A stretch of 64,000 nucleotides of DNA from Heterodera schachtii (GCA_023374025.1 SIJG01000012.1:964492-1028491); one strand, 5' to 3'. Counted from the first letter of the stretch, positions 44,893-57,555 are shown. The notes: generated from the sequence alone by a model not told the origin. A program made the numbers and translations.

Positions 44893-45149
44893 TGTAAGGC
44901 GTAAATGGGCTCAGCCAATAGCGGGGAGGGACCGCCCCGTTGGGATCCCGCCCAAGAGCCCCCTTATAAGCTCGGGATTTCCTTCCCAGGGGATCACAAC
45001 ATCTCAGTCGCGACTTATCAGCCATTCATCCTATTCAATTCCCCATCCATCGATCTCGTCCCCCTTCTCCAGCCCAGGGAGTACTCAGCGCGCGGGTTAC
45101 GGCCCGGGATGGACAAGAGGGGATCCGTGGGACTGGCACAACTCTAACT
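44893..45149 (+). repeat. 3' LTR
   Basis: Full LTR, followed immediately by TGTGTCACATTTAATAATTA, the continuation of the pre-insertion sequence known from 20870-20890. This fixes the right element boundary within a base. Confidence 0.9.
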
Positions 45150-45530
45150 TGTGTCACATTTAATAATTACCCAATAATTAGTCGAATTGAATTATACAAA
45201 TTGTCACTCATAAATTTTTTATTATTTTCCCACAATTACATGGTTATGCACAGGAAATTTCATTTTTGGCATTATGTGCCGAAGGAAACGTAAATGCCAA
45301 CCAAATTTTAAAAAAAATGAATGAATGAATTGGACGGCAACCAAATACAAAATCAAACAAAATATTCTCACAAATTTGAGTTTCGTCAATCAAACTGCGG
45401 GAGCGTTTAGAAAAATTCCATTTTTACATAATTATATTTTTGATTTGAACCACCGACTTTTAAAAATTTGGCCCACAATTTAAATTTTTAATTTTTCGCT
45501 TGCCAAAAAATTAATTTTGCCGCCACGAAA

Positions 45531-47984
45531 ATGTCTACAAATTTGACTACAAATTTGACCGTTACTGGCACAATTATTGTCGATTGGATGAGCACCGGGC
45601 TGATCAATGCCGGCTTCAAGCAGTTCACCTTCGTTTGCAAGCTGATCACCGCCCTGCTGATCACGCGTCTGTTGCTGCTCGCCCGTTTCCGTCCCGCCGT
45701 TCTGCGCGTGCCGGAACTGTCCCGCGCACTGCGAACCTTTTTGGGCTTTCACCTGGCCGGTGCCATTGTCACTATGCCGTACAATGTTTACGTGCCGGTT
45801 GTGTACTACACATCTCCAAGCGACGACATTGTACAAGTAATTGGGTGCCAGCCAGTCTCGGCTTAAATTTTTTTCTCGAGAATGCCAGTCTTGACGAGAC
45901 CATTTCTCGACGGTCGGTCAAACTTGATAGGGAAGCTTTTTTCAAGTTCCACCAACGATGGCATAATGCCATAGGGAAGTTTTAATCCCATAAATGATGG
46001 CATAATGCCAATTTGTACAGTTTTCTGAAATCCCACCAATAATGGCACAATGCCAATTTGGACATTTTACTCTATTTTTTTTTGGCATTCCGTTCTCTTA
46101 ATGGCAATCTCGAGACTGAGTCTCATTTTCTCGATTTCATGGGCACAAATCCCCATGCTTCGTGTTCAGCACAAACCATCCTCCTACAACATGTACGCGC
46201 TGTACTGGTTGGGCCAATGGCAAAACACGTACACAGCACTGTCACCGTTGGTCGTCCTGTTTCTGACCCTGGAGCGCTGTTTCGTCATCAAATTGGCCAC
46301 AACACCGGCAACACGGGAAAGTGTTGAGCGACGGCTTAGCTGGGCCGGCATTGGCACATTGTTAGCCGCTTTAACGGCCAGCACATTGTTTTACATAGAC
46401 GAACTGCCGTTGGACATCACTGATTGTTGGATTTTGTGGAATTATTTTTTAATGTTTGACTCAAATTTTTATTTTTTGAATTTTATTTTTTTGATTGATT
46501 TTCCGAAATTTTTTCTGGCTTTCGGTTAGGTTATGGCTAAGCTGAATAAGCCTATATATTTAAGCACTTCCCACTTCCCTGGAGGCATAAAACCTGTTCG
46601 CCCAAATTTGTAAAGGAAAAATGAAAATTTCCCAAAACCACCCAAATTTTAATTGGGCACCAAAAATCAGGCTGAAAAAATATGCCAAAATTGGCGGATT
46701 AATCAAATTAATAAAAAAATTAAATTAAACTAATAAACACCGATCAATTTCAGTATATGACATCGGTTGCCAGACAGTGTCTTGTGTGATGCGCAAATGG
46801 GACAACATGCCACAACTTGTCATCAAAGGCACCGCCGGCATTTTGAACATTTTTTGCAGCATTTATTTCCTCTACAGTTTGCACAAATTGCAAACAAGCC
46901 GTGCCACGATGAAAATGGTAGGCAAAACCTTTCGTAATATTAGCATGAAAAATTTCCGAAAATTTCATTGAGTTTTCAAAAAATTATGTCTATTTTTTAA
47001 ACATTTTTGGTCACAACTTTTTGAAAACTCAATGAAATTTTCTGAAATTTTTTAAGCTAATTGAGCAAGCAAAGAGCTATCGTATGTTATCAAGATTATT
47101 TCATGTGATTGTATTTAAGAAAAGTTATGACTGATTTTTTTCGAAAAATCTGTAAAATTGGCAGTTTTACGAAACGACTCCTAGCACCTTGCGAGAGAAA
47201 AAATTAAATGCGAGAAATCGAGATAAAAAAAAGCGAAAACGAAAAGCCGAAAAAAAGACGAGAAGCGAGATCGAGGAAATATTTCGGGTATACAATTTTC
47301 AGAATTTCCTCGTTCATTAATGGACTTTTACATATGTATCAGATAAGTAATCAATTAAAAAGATATTGAAAAATCACACGGAAGGTAATTGCATAGCTAA
47401 TTAAAATTGTGGGAATTTTGCGTATAAATATTACGAAATTTTTAATTTTTTTTTTCTTTTTCAATAGAAAAACCATCTCGTCATTGTGACAATATGCTTC
47501 GCAATATGTCTCGACTTTTTCCCCGCATTTCTCGGCATCGTCTTAAATATTGTAAGCCAATTTTGGCCAAATTTTAATTGGAAAATGAATTAAATCCAAT
47601 TTAAATTTTTTAAATATTATTAAAAATGCAAAATTACTTATTTAGTTTGGCTCTGGCTTGCTCTCAAATGTGGCATCCACCAGCACGGTGTTGGACTCGC
47701 TGTGCTGTGCCATTTATTTCTCGCTTGTGTTTGTGCCACCCAGCTGGCTGAAACGGGGCGGTGCCAATAATGCCAATGCCATTGGTGGCACAACAAATAT
47801 TCAACAGCAACGACAACACACGCAACTGCAACCGCATCAACGCACTAATCGAATTGCTTCAACTGTTAGCATGGTGACCCCAATTGTTTTGCCAGCATTG
47901 AATCGTCATCCGCCGATTAGCCGGTACAGTGATGGAATGGTACAAATTGGTACGGTATCGGCAACAGTTCGTCATGGAAGATAA
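45531..47984 (+). CDS. Seven-transmembrane chemoreceptor-like GPCR, paralogue C
   Basis: Exons 45531-45830 (or to 45836), 46170-46425, 46754-46917, 47468-47551, 47646-47984 join in phase for about 380 residues. Domain layout is as in B: LERCF after TM3, ELPLDIT after TM4, Gln/His-rich tail. Differences: exon 2 uses a donor reading GATT|GTTGGA, and intron 3 has only one decayed satellite-like unit (about 47185-47275) and one copy of the 75-bp repeat, so its intron is 0.55 kb. The upstream spacer block is separated from the gene by the deleted LTR element, which may affect expression. Confidence 0.82.
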
Positions 47985-48400
47985 GGGGAGGGGCTATGGT
48001 GGACACAGAAAACAACAGCAATTGGCACGTTTGATCAAAACATTTTTTAATTGATCCGATCATTTTTCGGTAAGCATTTCAAAATTCTTGATTCATTGCT
48101 TCCTCATTATGGATTTATTGTGAATTTTTAAATATTTCCAATTATTTTTATTAATTTTATTTGATTGAATTATAATCATAAAAACAACAAAATTTTAAAT
48201 TTAAATTAAAATATGTGGCTTATAAAAATGTCAAAAGTTTTTTCGTTGAATGGTTAATAATTACTTGAGGCATTAAAAAACAAATCAGCAAACAAAGAAT
48301 TTTCTCTGCTAATTATAATAAGTGACAACACCCAATATTTGAAATTTAATTTTTCTTAGTTTATTTTTCTATTAATATGTTATAAATTTATTTTGATCGA
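47985..48400. other. Convergent intergenic region
   Basis: AT-rich sequence between the end of receptor C and the end of the potassium-channel gene. Both 3' ends should lie here. No other feature is seen. Confidence 0.5.
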
Positions 48401-51400
48401 TTATTTTTGTTGTTTGCTGAACTGAATTCGCTTCAAAAGCCATCCCCTCAGGGTGCAGAAAAACAGAGATTGGAAATGATAAGCAATGCCGATCATTAAA
48501 GCAGCTAATAGTCCAATGCCGGAGCCCAGAAAAACGATGGCAACAGCTGCTTCCAACACATTTGCAGCATCGGGATGAAAATCTAAAATTAAATAATTCA
48601 AAAAAAAACAAATAAATTTATTTTATAGTTAATTAAAAAATATGCTAATTTATTAATCGTAAAAGCCTTTCCTTTATTTTTGAATTTTTTTCTAAATAAA
48701 ATTATGAAAAAAATATATTTTTCAACATACATTTAATTTATTAATAAGTTTATAAAAATAGAAAAAATATGAAAAAAAAAATAATTTAAAAAAATGTGAC
48801 AATTAAAAATTAATAAAATTAAAATTGGATTATGTTTATATGTGAAAAAAATTTACCTCCAATTCCAATTGTTGCCATGGAAGTAAGGCTTAATTATTTT
48901 TTTAAATTAATTATTTTATTTTTTTTTTACCAAAAATAAAGCGTTTCAATTGGTCGGTATTGTTTGAAAAATTCGCCATAAATTAGCAAGCCCACAAATT
49001 GGTGCATAATTAGCCATTTAAGCGCTTTGACCAGTGGCATATGATAATTTACAACAGGCTCATCAGGCAACTTAAATTTTCACATTAAAATTTCTTTTAA
49101 ATTTAAAATCTCAAAAATGGATAAATAAATTTAAAAAATAATAAAATTTCATTTAAATTTATATTTTTAAGAGTTTGAAAACATTTTCTTACACGAGGCC
49201 GAACAACACAGGTCAAGAAAATCCAATCAATTGTGAAAAATTCGGATACCAATGCTCGGCCGGCATTTGCCAATGCCGAGAAAAACAATGGCACACCGAA
49301 AAGGGTGTAAAATGTGCACAGCAATTGGCCCAACTTTGAGCCAACTCGGACATCACCCCAGCCAATAGTGCCTGAAAATGAAGAAATTTTTTTAAAACAA
49401 AATTTTTAATATAGAAATATTATATTTGCATGGTTTTTTATTGTTTTTTTTTAAATTTTAATTGTTTTAATGTTTGAAATTATTTAAATTATTAAATTTA
49501 TATTTATAGTTTGATTAGTTGAATTTAAATCCATTAAAAATAGTTTTTTTTTTTCGAAATTAAAAAAAATAATATATATATATTTGGTAGTATTAAATGT
49601 CAAATTCGTTTATAGAGTTTATAATTTGAATTTAATACTTTCAAATATGTTTTTAATTTCAAAAAAATATATTTATAAATTTATTTTTTGTAATTAATTA
49701 ATTTATTAATTATATACTCACCCAATGCTTGGAAGCAAAAAGTAAGCACATTTTGAAAAGGCTTTTCCCCAATTTGTTCATCAATTGTTTTGAACAAAAC
49801 AGCACCAATTACGATGAATAAAATGGCGAATAATACTGTGGTAAACAGAGGACAGAAGCGGAGCAAAAACTTAAAAAACTTATTTTTTAGTTTAACAAAT
49901 ATTAAATATCAATAAAAAATTCATTCAAGAAATAAAATTATTTAAAATATATTAAAGATTTTTTACATAATTATATTCAAACAAAACAACAAGAAATACA
50001 AATTATCCAATTCGATTATTAAAAAGACCCATGGAAAGCTTACAATTAGCCTAAAAATAGGCACCCATTTTCTGATTTTAGGAAAATGATGGGAAATTAA
50101 AATTTACTAAAAATAGATTCTTATTATTTCCTAATAATATAATAATAATAATATGTTTGTTAAAATTTAATTTGTTGTTTTTTTTTTGTAAAATATTCCT
50201 GCTGGGCACATATTATTTTCAAAAAAATTTTTCACTTTTAATAACTTGGTATAAATGTTTCAGTGAAAATTTATAAAAATTTGTAATAAAAAAGACAAAA
50301 CCAATACTTATATTAAATTATAAATTTTTTTCGCAATTACCGGTTCCAATTAACTACTTTAAATTTTAAATTAATAACGCAATTAATCAAAATTAACTAT
50401 TTAAATTAACTTCGCAACTACTCAAAATTATCTACTTTAATTATAAATTAACTACGCAATTACCGGTTCTTCAAAATTAATTATTTTAATTTTAAATTAT
50501 GAAAATTGTTTCGCGCATTTACCGGTTCCTCTGCTTCAACAAGTTGAGCTGTTCAATTTTGGCTGCTTCTTCTTCTCGCTCTTCCTCAGCTTTTGCATTG
50601 ATGGTGGAATCGGACAGAATTGAGACGGACCTTCGCCGAAATGACGGCCTCTGTTTGGCCACTTCTAACATTTGTCGCAACACCCGGGCTTAATTAAAAA
50701 ACAAATAAAAAATATTTTAATTTCAAAAGAAAATTTTCCAAAATTTTTTTAATGATTCAAAACTAAGCGCGGAATGGGCCCGCGCACGATTTTTGCGGAA
50801 TCTCTCTGCCCGCAATTCCGACATTTTTTTTTTGAAATGGCGGAATTTGTGGGATTACCTAATGCCTCGGGGGCCGTCCCGCAAAAAAAAACAAAAAACA
50901 ATAGTGAATTTTAATTATGCTGCTGGGTCCGCAAATTTGGACTCGAATAAAACTTTTAAATCTACTATAGTATGTATATTTGCACGTGAAAATTTTATTT
51001 CTTAAATTTAAAATTTTTATAGCCTTGCTGTGTTATGCCAGAATAAAAAAAACATTTATTTTGATTTTATATTTGCCAGAGCATTTTTTGTTAAATAATG
51101 AATTATTCATAAAATTTGCAAATACTCAGCAAGAATGTTTAATTTTCTGGGTTTTTTTAAATAAAAAAAAAATATTTTTCTAATTTTAATTTGCCAAAAC
51201 TACATATATTTGAATTAAGTATATAATTTAATTAAATAGTCGAATAAATTTTGTTTTATTTATTTTCAATTTTCATGGCACTTTTTCACTGGTGCCGTGC
51301 CGTACCAAACTCACCCACCTTCTCGCTGTTGTAGCGTGCCAGAAATGATCATGGAGCCGAAGTGGGGTTGCTGTGGCTTTGTGCCCAATTTTGGTGCCAT

Positions 51401-52292
51401 CATTTCACGTCGTCGTGCCGCTTTGGCCAACATTTGTTGGTCCTTTGTTTGCCGAATTTTCTCTAACATGTTCAACAACCGTTGCTTGATACGGTGCAGC
51501 TCTACCGTATCATTTTGTGCGATACTTTTATTTTCACCGGCTACTGTATTTTTGTTGTCTGTGGTGTTGTTGCCGGCAGCAGCATGTTTAGTCATGCTAA
51601 GTTTGGCCGCGTTGATTGCACGCTCTAGCTGTATACGGTATTGTAGGTCGGAAAGGGTACTGTACATAAATGGTTGCTTACAGTATTATGCTTCCAGTAA
51701 TTTATTGTGGAAAAATTGTAAAAATATTTTTATATTAGTAATTAATTCAATTGTAATAGAAATAACGAAAAGTATTAAAATAAAAATAAAAATAATAATT
51801 ATACAATAATATTAACTTCTCCAATTAAAACTTTAAATATAATGTTTTTTTTGAATATGTGCTCCTAAAAATCATTTTTTTTCAAAATAGGTGGAATTAT
51901 TTTTATTTTTTGATTTAAAAGCTAAAACATTAACTGTGCCTAATTAAGTCATTTTATGGCATTTTGTGCTTGTTCATACTTTTTTAAAGAATTTATTGTC
52001 CACAAAACCAAAATAAAAATTTTTTATTTTTGGCTTTTTTCTACATATTTCGGGCTTTTTTTTTACATATTTTATGTATATATTTTGCGATTTTTCTTGC
52101 AACATAATTGCTACCCTTAATAATCAAAAATAAATTACAAAAATGATTAGTTAATTAATTAACTAATTGATTAAACCGTTGCGAAAGATGTGCCTTCGGC
52201 CATGTAGTCGTGCTGTTAATTGACTCATGATTGGCTTCAGTGTTGGCCGCCACATCGTGATCAGCAGTTGAATCAATCAATGAGGAGATCAT
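48401..52292 (-). CDS. Two-pore-domain potassium channel (TWK/K2P family)
   Basis: Exons, 5' to 3': 52292-52177, 51659-51319, 50688-50523, 49869-49722, 49371-49193, 49070-48931, 48888-48857, 48582-48401. The first exon starts at an ATG and ends CAACG|GTTTAA, in phase with an acceptor inside TGTACAG. Exons 2-3 encode a charged cytoplasmic N-terminus. Exon 4 has TM1 (FAILFIVIGAVLF). Exon 5 has the first filter TIGWGD plus TM2 and the YTLFGVPL signature. Exon 6 has TM3. The second filter TIGIGD is split between the 32-nt exon 7 and exon 8, followed by TM4. It is predicted to pass K+ leak current as a dimer. About 434 residues. Exon 3 ends in phase 2 but exon 4 starts in phase 0, so a small exon of length 1 modulo 3 is probably missed in the 50522-49870 interval. 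Confidence 0.9.
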
Positions 52293-53006
52293 TTTCAAAT
52301 ATCAAAAAATTTATTAAAATTATTTTGAATTTTTTAATTAAATTTGCAAAAATTGGTCATCCAAATTCTATGGTTTTATATACTTATTTAATATTTTGAA
52401 CATTGCGCGAAAAATTTAATCGACGAAAAAATGTTGGGGTTTTCTGTGTAGTAATAATAATGCGATTATAAGTGTGGCTGCTGCTGTTATTGTTTAACTT
52501 TTTCACTTAACAATGTGACAAAAAAAAGGAAATCAGTCACATTTTTTAAATTATAAAAAAATAAAAAATTTATTTATTAAAAATTAATCAAAAAAATTGA
52601 CAAAAATTTGGTAAATATATTTTAAATCCAAAAAAATACATTTTTTTCAAGCTGTTGCTTTATAGCCTCAGCTCTTAACTGAAAATTTTGAAAACCCTCA
52701 TTTGGGAGACAAAAATCCCATTTTCACTAAAATTCCTAAGAAAAATTCATTTCCATATTCGAATTAATTCGAAATTATAATTTTTAAGTTTTTTTTTTTG
52801 TTGTTGTCAAATTGAGTGAAGCAATCACATATTATTTTAAATTTCTTTAATAAAAGTTTAGCGGATCAGCAGAAAAATTACAGTTATCTTTGAGCATAAA
52901 TTGATTCCAACACGTTCAAACGAAAGGGAAAAACTACAAAATTTAAAACAAATTTTAAAAAATATTTGGTTTCCTTCATGGCAAATAATTTTACAAAATT
53001 GATTCG
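52293..53006. other. Non-coding region upstream of the channel gene
   Basis: Very AT-rich; includes the probable promoter of the minus-strand channel. No further exon is supported. Bases 53007-53014 (GTCTTATG) are the target duplication of the next element. Confidence 0.45.
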
Positions 53007-53014
53007 GTCTTATG

Positions 53015-53422
53015 CAAGGGCGTAGCCAGACCCTTGGCTTTGGGAGGGGGGGGGCTGAAGTCAAAAATTCGATTTTTAGGGGTGTATTTTTCTTTTTTAA
53101 GTCGATTTTTAGGGGGTGTATTTTTGGTTTTTTGAAATCCCGAATTATGGGGTGTATTTTACAAAATTTTTCGCCGTTTTTCGCCAAAAAATTAATATTT
53201 TTTGCCATTTTGGCCTCCATTTTTCAAAAATATGGTAAAATGGGGGTCCGGCGGTGCCGATAGGCGCCGCCGGGAAAATTTTGAGTATTTTAATGCAATT
53301 TTGTTAAGAAAATTGCTTAAAATTTCAAAAAAATTTACTGAAAATTTTTTACTTTTTGGGTTTCGGGGGGGGGGGGGGGGGCTTTAGCCCCCTCAGCCCC
53401 CCCCCCCCTGCCTACGCCCTTG
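53015..53422. mobile_element. hAT-like MITE with perfect 8-bp TSD
   Basis: Begins CAAGGGCGTAGCCAGA and ends CTACGCCCTTG. GTCTTATG flanks both sides (53007-53014 and 53423-53430). Subterminal G-run on the left and C-runs on the right. The GC hairpin is at 53250-53271 and a GGGGTGTATTTTT motif is repeated near 53080-53160. No coding capacity. Confidence 0.9.
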
Positions 53423-53558
53423 GTCTTATGCATGCCAAACAAATTGTCGTTCATAACAATTTTTTTTATCAAAAAAAACCATCAAAAATCATCATCAGTG
53501 CAAATGCTCAAAAAATAGTCAATTTTTAGTTGGTTATGATCTGTGCGCTGATCAGTGA

Positions 53559-56500
53559 TCACGCATCATCATCATCATCATCATGCTCATCATCATCAAC
53601 GTGTTTAGCGTGTTTAGCATGTTTAGCTCCTTTCAGATTTTTTTCATCATTACCTGAATGTCCATCATCATCATGTTCTTCTTGTTCATCATCATCATCA
53701 TCTTCATCTTCTTCATCTTCTTCTTCATCATCGGTTTCTTGACTCTTTTTACCATGTGTTGGAATATGGTGACTAGCCTTCAGCAGGAAAAAATTAAATC
53801 AAAAATTTTCGCCAATTCTTTTTCCAGAATTTTTTGAGTTTTACCATTTTTTTAAATTTTCTTATACCATTTATTACGGAGTAACTGTGACCAATAAGTA
53901 TGACGGATTTATTCCATAATTGAAAAAAAAAAATCCGTAATTACGGAATTGAAATCCAGTCACGCCCAGTCCTGAGTGGACTCCCGAAAAATTTTGTGGG
54001 AATTTCTTCTTGGACAGAAACAGTTGGCAAAAACTTCCTAATTTTTTTTCAGGCCCCTTTGACACCACCGGCCAGAAAATTTTTGAGTTAAAATCTCGGA
54101 TTTTTGGCTCTTGGTCTCGAATCACAAACAAAAATTTCTAACAAAAACAAAAATTTGTTCATTCAGTACTTTGCTGAAAGGTGTAATCAATTTTTAATGT
54201 TTATAATTAGGGTTATAAGTTGTATGCACTAAAAAATGCCAAATATGCGCATAAAATATGCACTAAAAATCCCTCAAATATGCCCTAAAAACCCGAAAAA
54301 ATGCCCAAATATGCACTAAAATATGCATTAAAAACTGTCAAAAATGGCCTTTAACCCTCGAAAAATGCAAAAAATTGTGTAAAAATTCAGAATTGACTTT
54401 AAAAACACCAAAACAATGACTAAGGAGCGTTTTTAGACAATTGCAAAACATTTGAATTTTAAAACTTTATATATGAAATTTAGAATTTTTAAATTTTTAT
54501 TATATGCTAAAACAAGATTACATTTTTTTTGTATGAACAAATTTTTTTTTTTCAAAAATTCTCACAAACAGCTCAAAATTTTTCGATTTTAAGTGTATAT
54601 TTTATAAAAATTCTCAAAAAGTCGATCCTTAGGGGTGTATTTTTCGCTTTTTTTTGCATTTTTCTTAAGAAAATTTGCAAAAAATGGTCGAAATATGCTC
54701 TAAAAAAGCAAAAATGGCCAAATATGCATTTATTCTCGAAAATCCCCAAAATATGCTTTTATATGCACTAAAAACCTTCACCAAATCAAAAAATTTTAAC
54801 GTAGAAAGGCTATTTTTGAGCCCCTTTCTTCATAGCATATGCGCAGAAAAAATATGCATCTTCATTCTCTATTAGCCCGCAAAATTTGAACAAAAAAATA
54901 AAAATAAAAAATTGTTAATTTTCAAAAATTATAACTAGGGATGATATTTAGAGTTGCTAAAAACTGCCAAAATAGTTAGTTTTAGGTTCTAAAAAACTCC
55001 AAAATATGTGCTAAAAATGGTAAAATATGTGCCAAAAACTTTTCAAATTTAGGGATGTAAAATGACAAAATTTATTCTGAAAAGAAACCAAATAAGTATT
55101 GAGCTAAATAATTTTAAAATCAAAAATTCTTGTCAAGAAAGTAAATGAATAAATCTTGGAAATGAATATTTGAGAATTTTTCATTTCTTAGGGGGTGTAT
55201 TTTTCGTTTTTATTGCATTTTTGTTAATAAGTTTTTGGCAAAACGCCAAAGTAGTTGAAAATAGTTTTTTCAAAATTTTTTTTTAGGTTTTTAAATGCTA
55301 AAAATAATAACCTAGAAAATAGGCTCTAATAACTCGAAAACTAGCTTAACAACCACCAAAAAAGCCATGTTTTTCGTGCTTTTCAGGCCCCTGGGAGTTA
55401 GCAGCAAAAAAACAGGCTAAAAAACTAAAAATTGCATCCCTAATGATGATTACCGTCAGCAATGGAAGACGATCAAAGGTGATTTGAAACACTTCGTGCA
55501 ATCGATACTCATTATACTTTCGGTCCGCCATGAAATGGGCATAATTGCCAAATGTTCGAACCAATTCACTCTCATGTGCTTCATTATACTTAAACATTTT
55601 GAAGGGATGCAAAAGTCGCTCCTCGTTTGCACTGTTGCGCAAATGAACCGCCATTTTGACGGTGGAGCGGTCATCTCGGATCTCCTTACTTAAACCGGGG
55701 GGGGGGATTTTTAAAATGGTCAAATTTCTATATTTTATATATACTTTTCATACACATAGTATGTACGTGGAAATTTTTGTATGTCGATTTTTTCTCGAAA
55801 AATTAGTAAATTTGGCACTTTTACTAAACGTCCATAGTGGCATTTTCAACGAAACGACCCAGCAGCACCACTTTTTTGTGCTTCCATTAATTTTTTCAGT
55901 GGTACTGAAGTGGGTCCCATATGTTCACTGGGACTCAATTGTGTCCGATGATTTTCACTATTTTTCGAGTTTTAAAATCGGCTCAAAAAGTTCCCAGACT
56001 GTATTGAATTGGTCGACAAATATCTGTATACTTTTTTGGGCTTATCCCATCAAAACCTTTCGAATGGTATATACTAATTTTGTTAGGGTCCTAACCGTTC
56101 GAAAAATGCTATGTATGAGTGAAGATTTTTGTCCTCTTCGTCCTTGGCGGCACGTTTTTTCAACACTTTCTCATTAAATGACAATTGGATTTTGCCGTTC
56201 TCGTCAGTTGCAAATGGAAATTCTTTCTGCTGGCCATCTAAAAAATTAAATTTGTATAATCCATCAGGGCCCAGATTTATATTTGCCAAAAATCGCCAAA
56301 ATATTTGCTAAAAAGCACAAAACATATTTATTTTTTAATCAGCTTAGAGTAGAGCGGGACCGGGAATTTTGGGCAAAATCGGGACCAGAACTTTTCGGGT
56401 TAAAAAACCGGGAAAACCCGGGACTTTTCCCGGTCCCGGTCAAAACCGGGACTTAGGTACTCATTTGTACGTTTTTTTTCAGTACCAGGTCCCGTTCCCG

Positions 56501-57106
56501 CTCTACTCTAGTCATTTTTATGTGCTAAAAACTCGCTTTGATAAATCGGAAATCCGTGCCAAAAAAAAAAAAATCCAGAACTCGGAATTCTGGGGTATGT
56601 GCCGACAACCATCAAAAAAATATCAAAATTCGGAATTCCGTGCCCTAAAATGTCGGAAATCGGCATTCCAACATCTCCCTATTGCATTACACTCATTGTC
56701 AGTTCAAAAGTATGACGCTTGATTTAAAAATTTACGGATTCCGACTCGGATTATGTATTTAGGGCCGGATGGATTTCTTAATTACGTTGAAAAAAATATA
56801 TTTTTTTTTTGCAACATCCACAAATTCGCGCAAATGGAACAGAACAAAAAATTTAAAATAAAATGTTTACAAATTAATTATCTTTATTATTTTAGTTTTT
56901 TATTTTTAAATGATTGAAATGAAACAATTTACAGTACAGTACTCAAAATTACCGGCAGCATAGAAAACAACGACAATATGGTAGGGGCCTGGAGGATGAA
57001 TGGTGTATTTGTCGCTGATGTTACCAAACAACATTGAATTTACGACGACAAATGTTGGAATAATTAGGGTAATTAGTAGGAGAGGCGTAACAAAATGCGG
57101 AAACAT
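53559..57106 (-). CDS. Unrecognised secreted protein with acidic His-rich tail
   Basis: Four exons, 57106-56953, 56237-56096, 55688-55454, 53777-53559, join in phase and give 249 residues. Residues 1-25 form a signal peptide (hydrophobic Leu/Ile/Thr core). The central part, about residues 30-175, is mixed charged sequence with LHPFKMFKYNEAHESELVR and no transmembrane helix. The last 60 residues are dominated by Asp/Glu runs with His and three GAKHAKHAKHV-like repeats, which could bind metal ions. I do not recognise the family. Introns carry several non-autonomous elements, and the 1.7-kb intron 3 is mostly repeat. The consistent phase across three introns and the signal peptide support a real gene; a secreted role is inferred from the N-terminus only. 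Confidence 0.7.
54205..54870. repeat. Element-like sequence rich in ATATGCACTAAAA words
   Basis: Within intron 3 of the secreted-protein gene. Starts near TAGGGTTATAAGTTGTATGC and holds many TATGCACTAAAAA words plus GGGGTGTATTTTTCGCTTTT near 54627. The sequence near 54590-54850 is close to the 1.17-kb units at 58.9 kb and later. I could not find a matching right terminus. Confidence 0.55.
54936..55442. mobile_element. hAT-like MITE, TAGGGATG termini
   Basis: Starts TAGGGATGATATTTAGAGTT and ends TTGCATCCCTA; same family as 57556-58052, with matching TTGCTAAAAACTGCCAAAAT near the left end. The flanks do not match as a clean 8-bp duplication, so it is older or rearranged. Confidence 0.65.
56345..56510. 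mobile_element. Small inverted-repeat element
   Basis: Termini TAGAGTAGAGCGGGACCGGG and the inverse of TAGAGTAGAGCGGGAACGGG, 166 bp in all, with CCGGGA/TCCCGG words inside. No target duplication is seen. CCCGGTCCCGG words also appear in each 1.17-kb unit downstream. Confidence 0.6.
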
Positions 57107-57555
57107 TCTTCAAAATGCTATAAAAATGATTATACGAAAATTATGCAATGATGCTTAAATGTTAAAAATTTAGTTGAAATTAATCAAAAACTAATTTTAA
57201 TAGGAATAATAATAATAATAATTTAAAATTTTATTTCGCCTATTTATCAAAATGCTCGAATTTTTAAATATTGTTTTTTTTTTGACCAGTTTTATTATCT
57301 TTTCGTCAATTTTTTCGGTAATTGACATCCTTCAAAGCTTCTTTTTTTGCCTTAAAAATTTCAAAATGGGTTGAAAAAATTCAAGCAAATATTTATGAAG
57401 AGGAATTTTTAAAAAATTTTTTCAGTGCTCTAAAAATTGTAAAATTTCAAAAAAAAAAAAAAATTAAATTTAGCCGCCGCTTATTCACTCACTCCTTCTC
57501 CCCTTTCAACAATTTTCGAAAATTTTTTAAAATTTTTCACAACTAAAGTTATAAC

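Larger units (their letters stand above)
42876..45149 (+). mobile_element. Two-LTR retroelement with internal deletion
   Basis: 5' LTR 42876-43125, primer site, leader with GCCGATGCCGGC repeats, then a jump at 44516/44517 to the 3' end of the element, polypurine tract 44882-44892, and 3' LTR 44893-45149. Flanks are GTTGTGTG on the left and TGTGTCAC on the right; the empty site at 20868-20880 reads ACGTTGTGTGTCAC, implying a 4-5 bp TGTG(T) duplication. Gag, glycoprotein, protease and all pol are deleted. It could be mobilised only in trans. Confidence 0.9.

Noticed and set aside
53530..53742. Plus-strand Ser-rich open frame
   Set aside because: Antisense of the Asp/Glu/His tail exon of the minus-strand secreted-protein gene.
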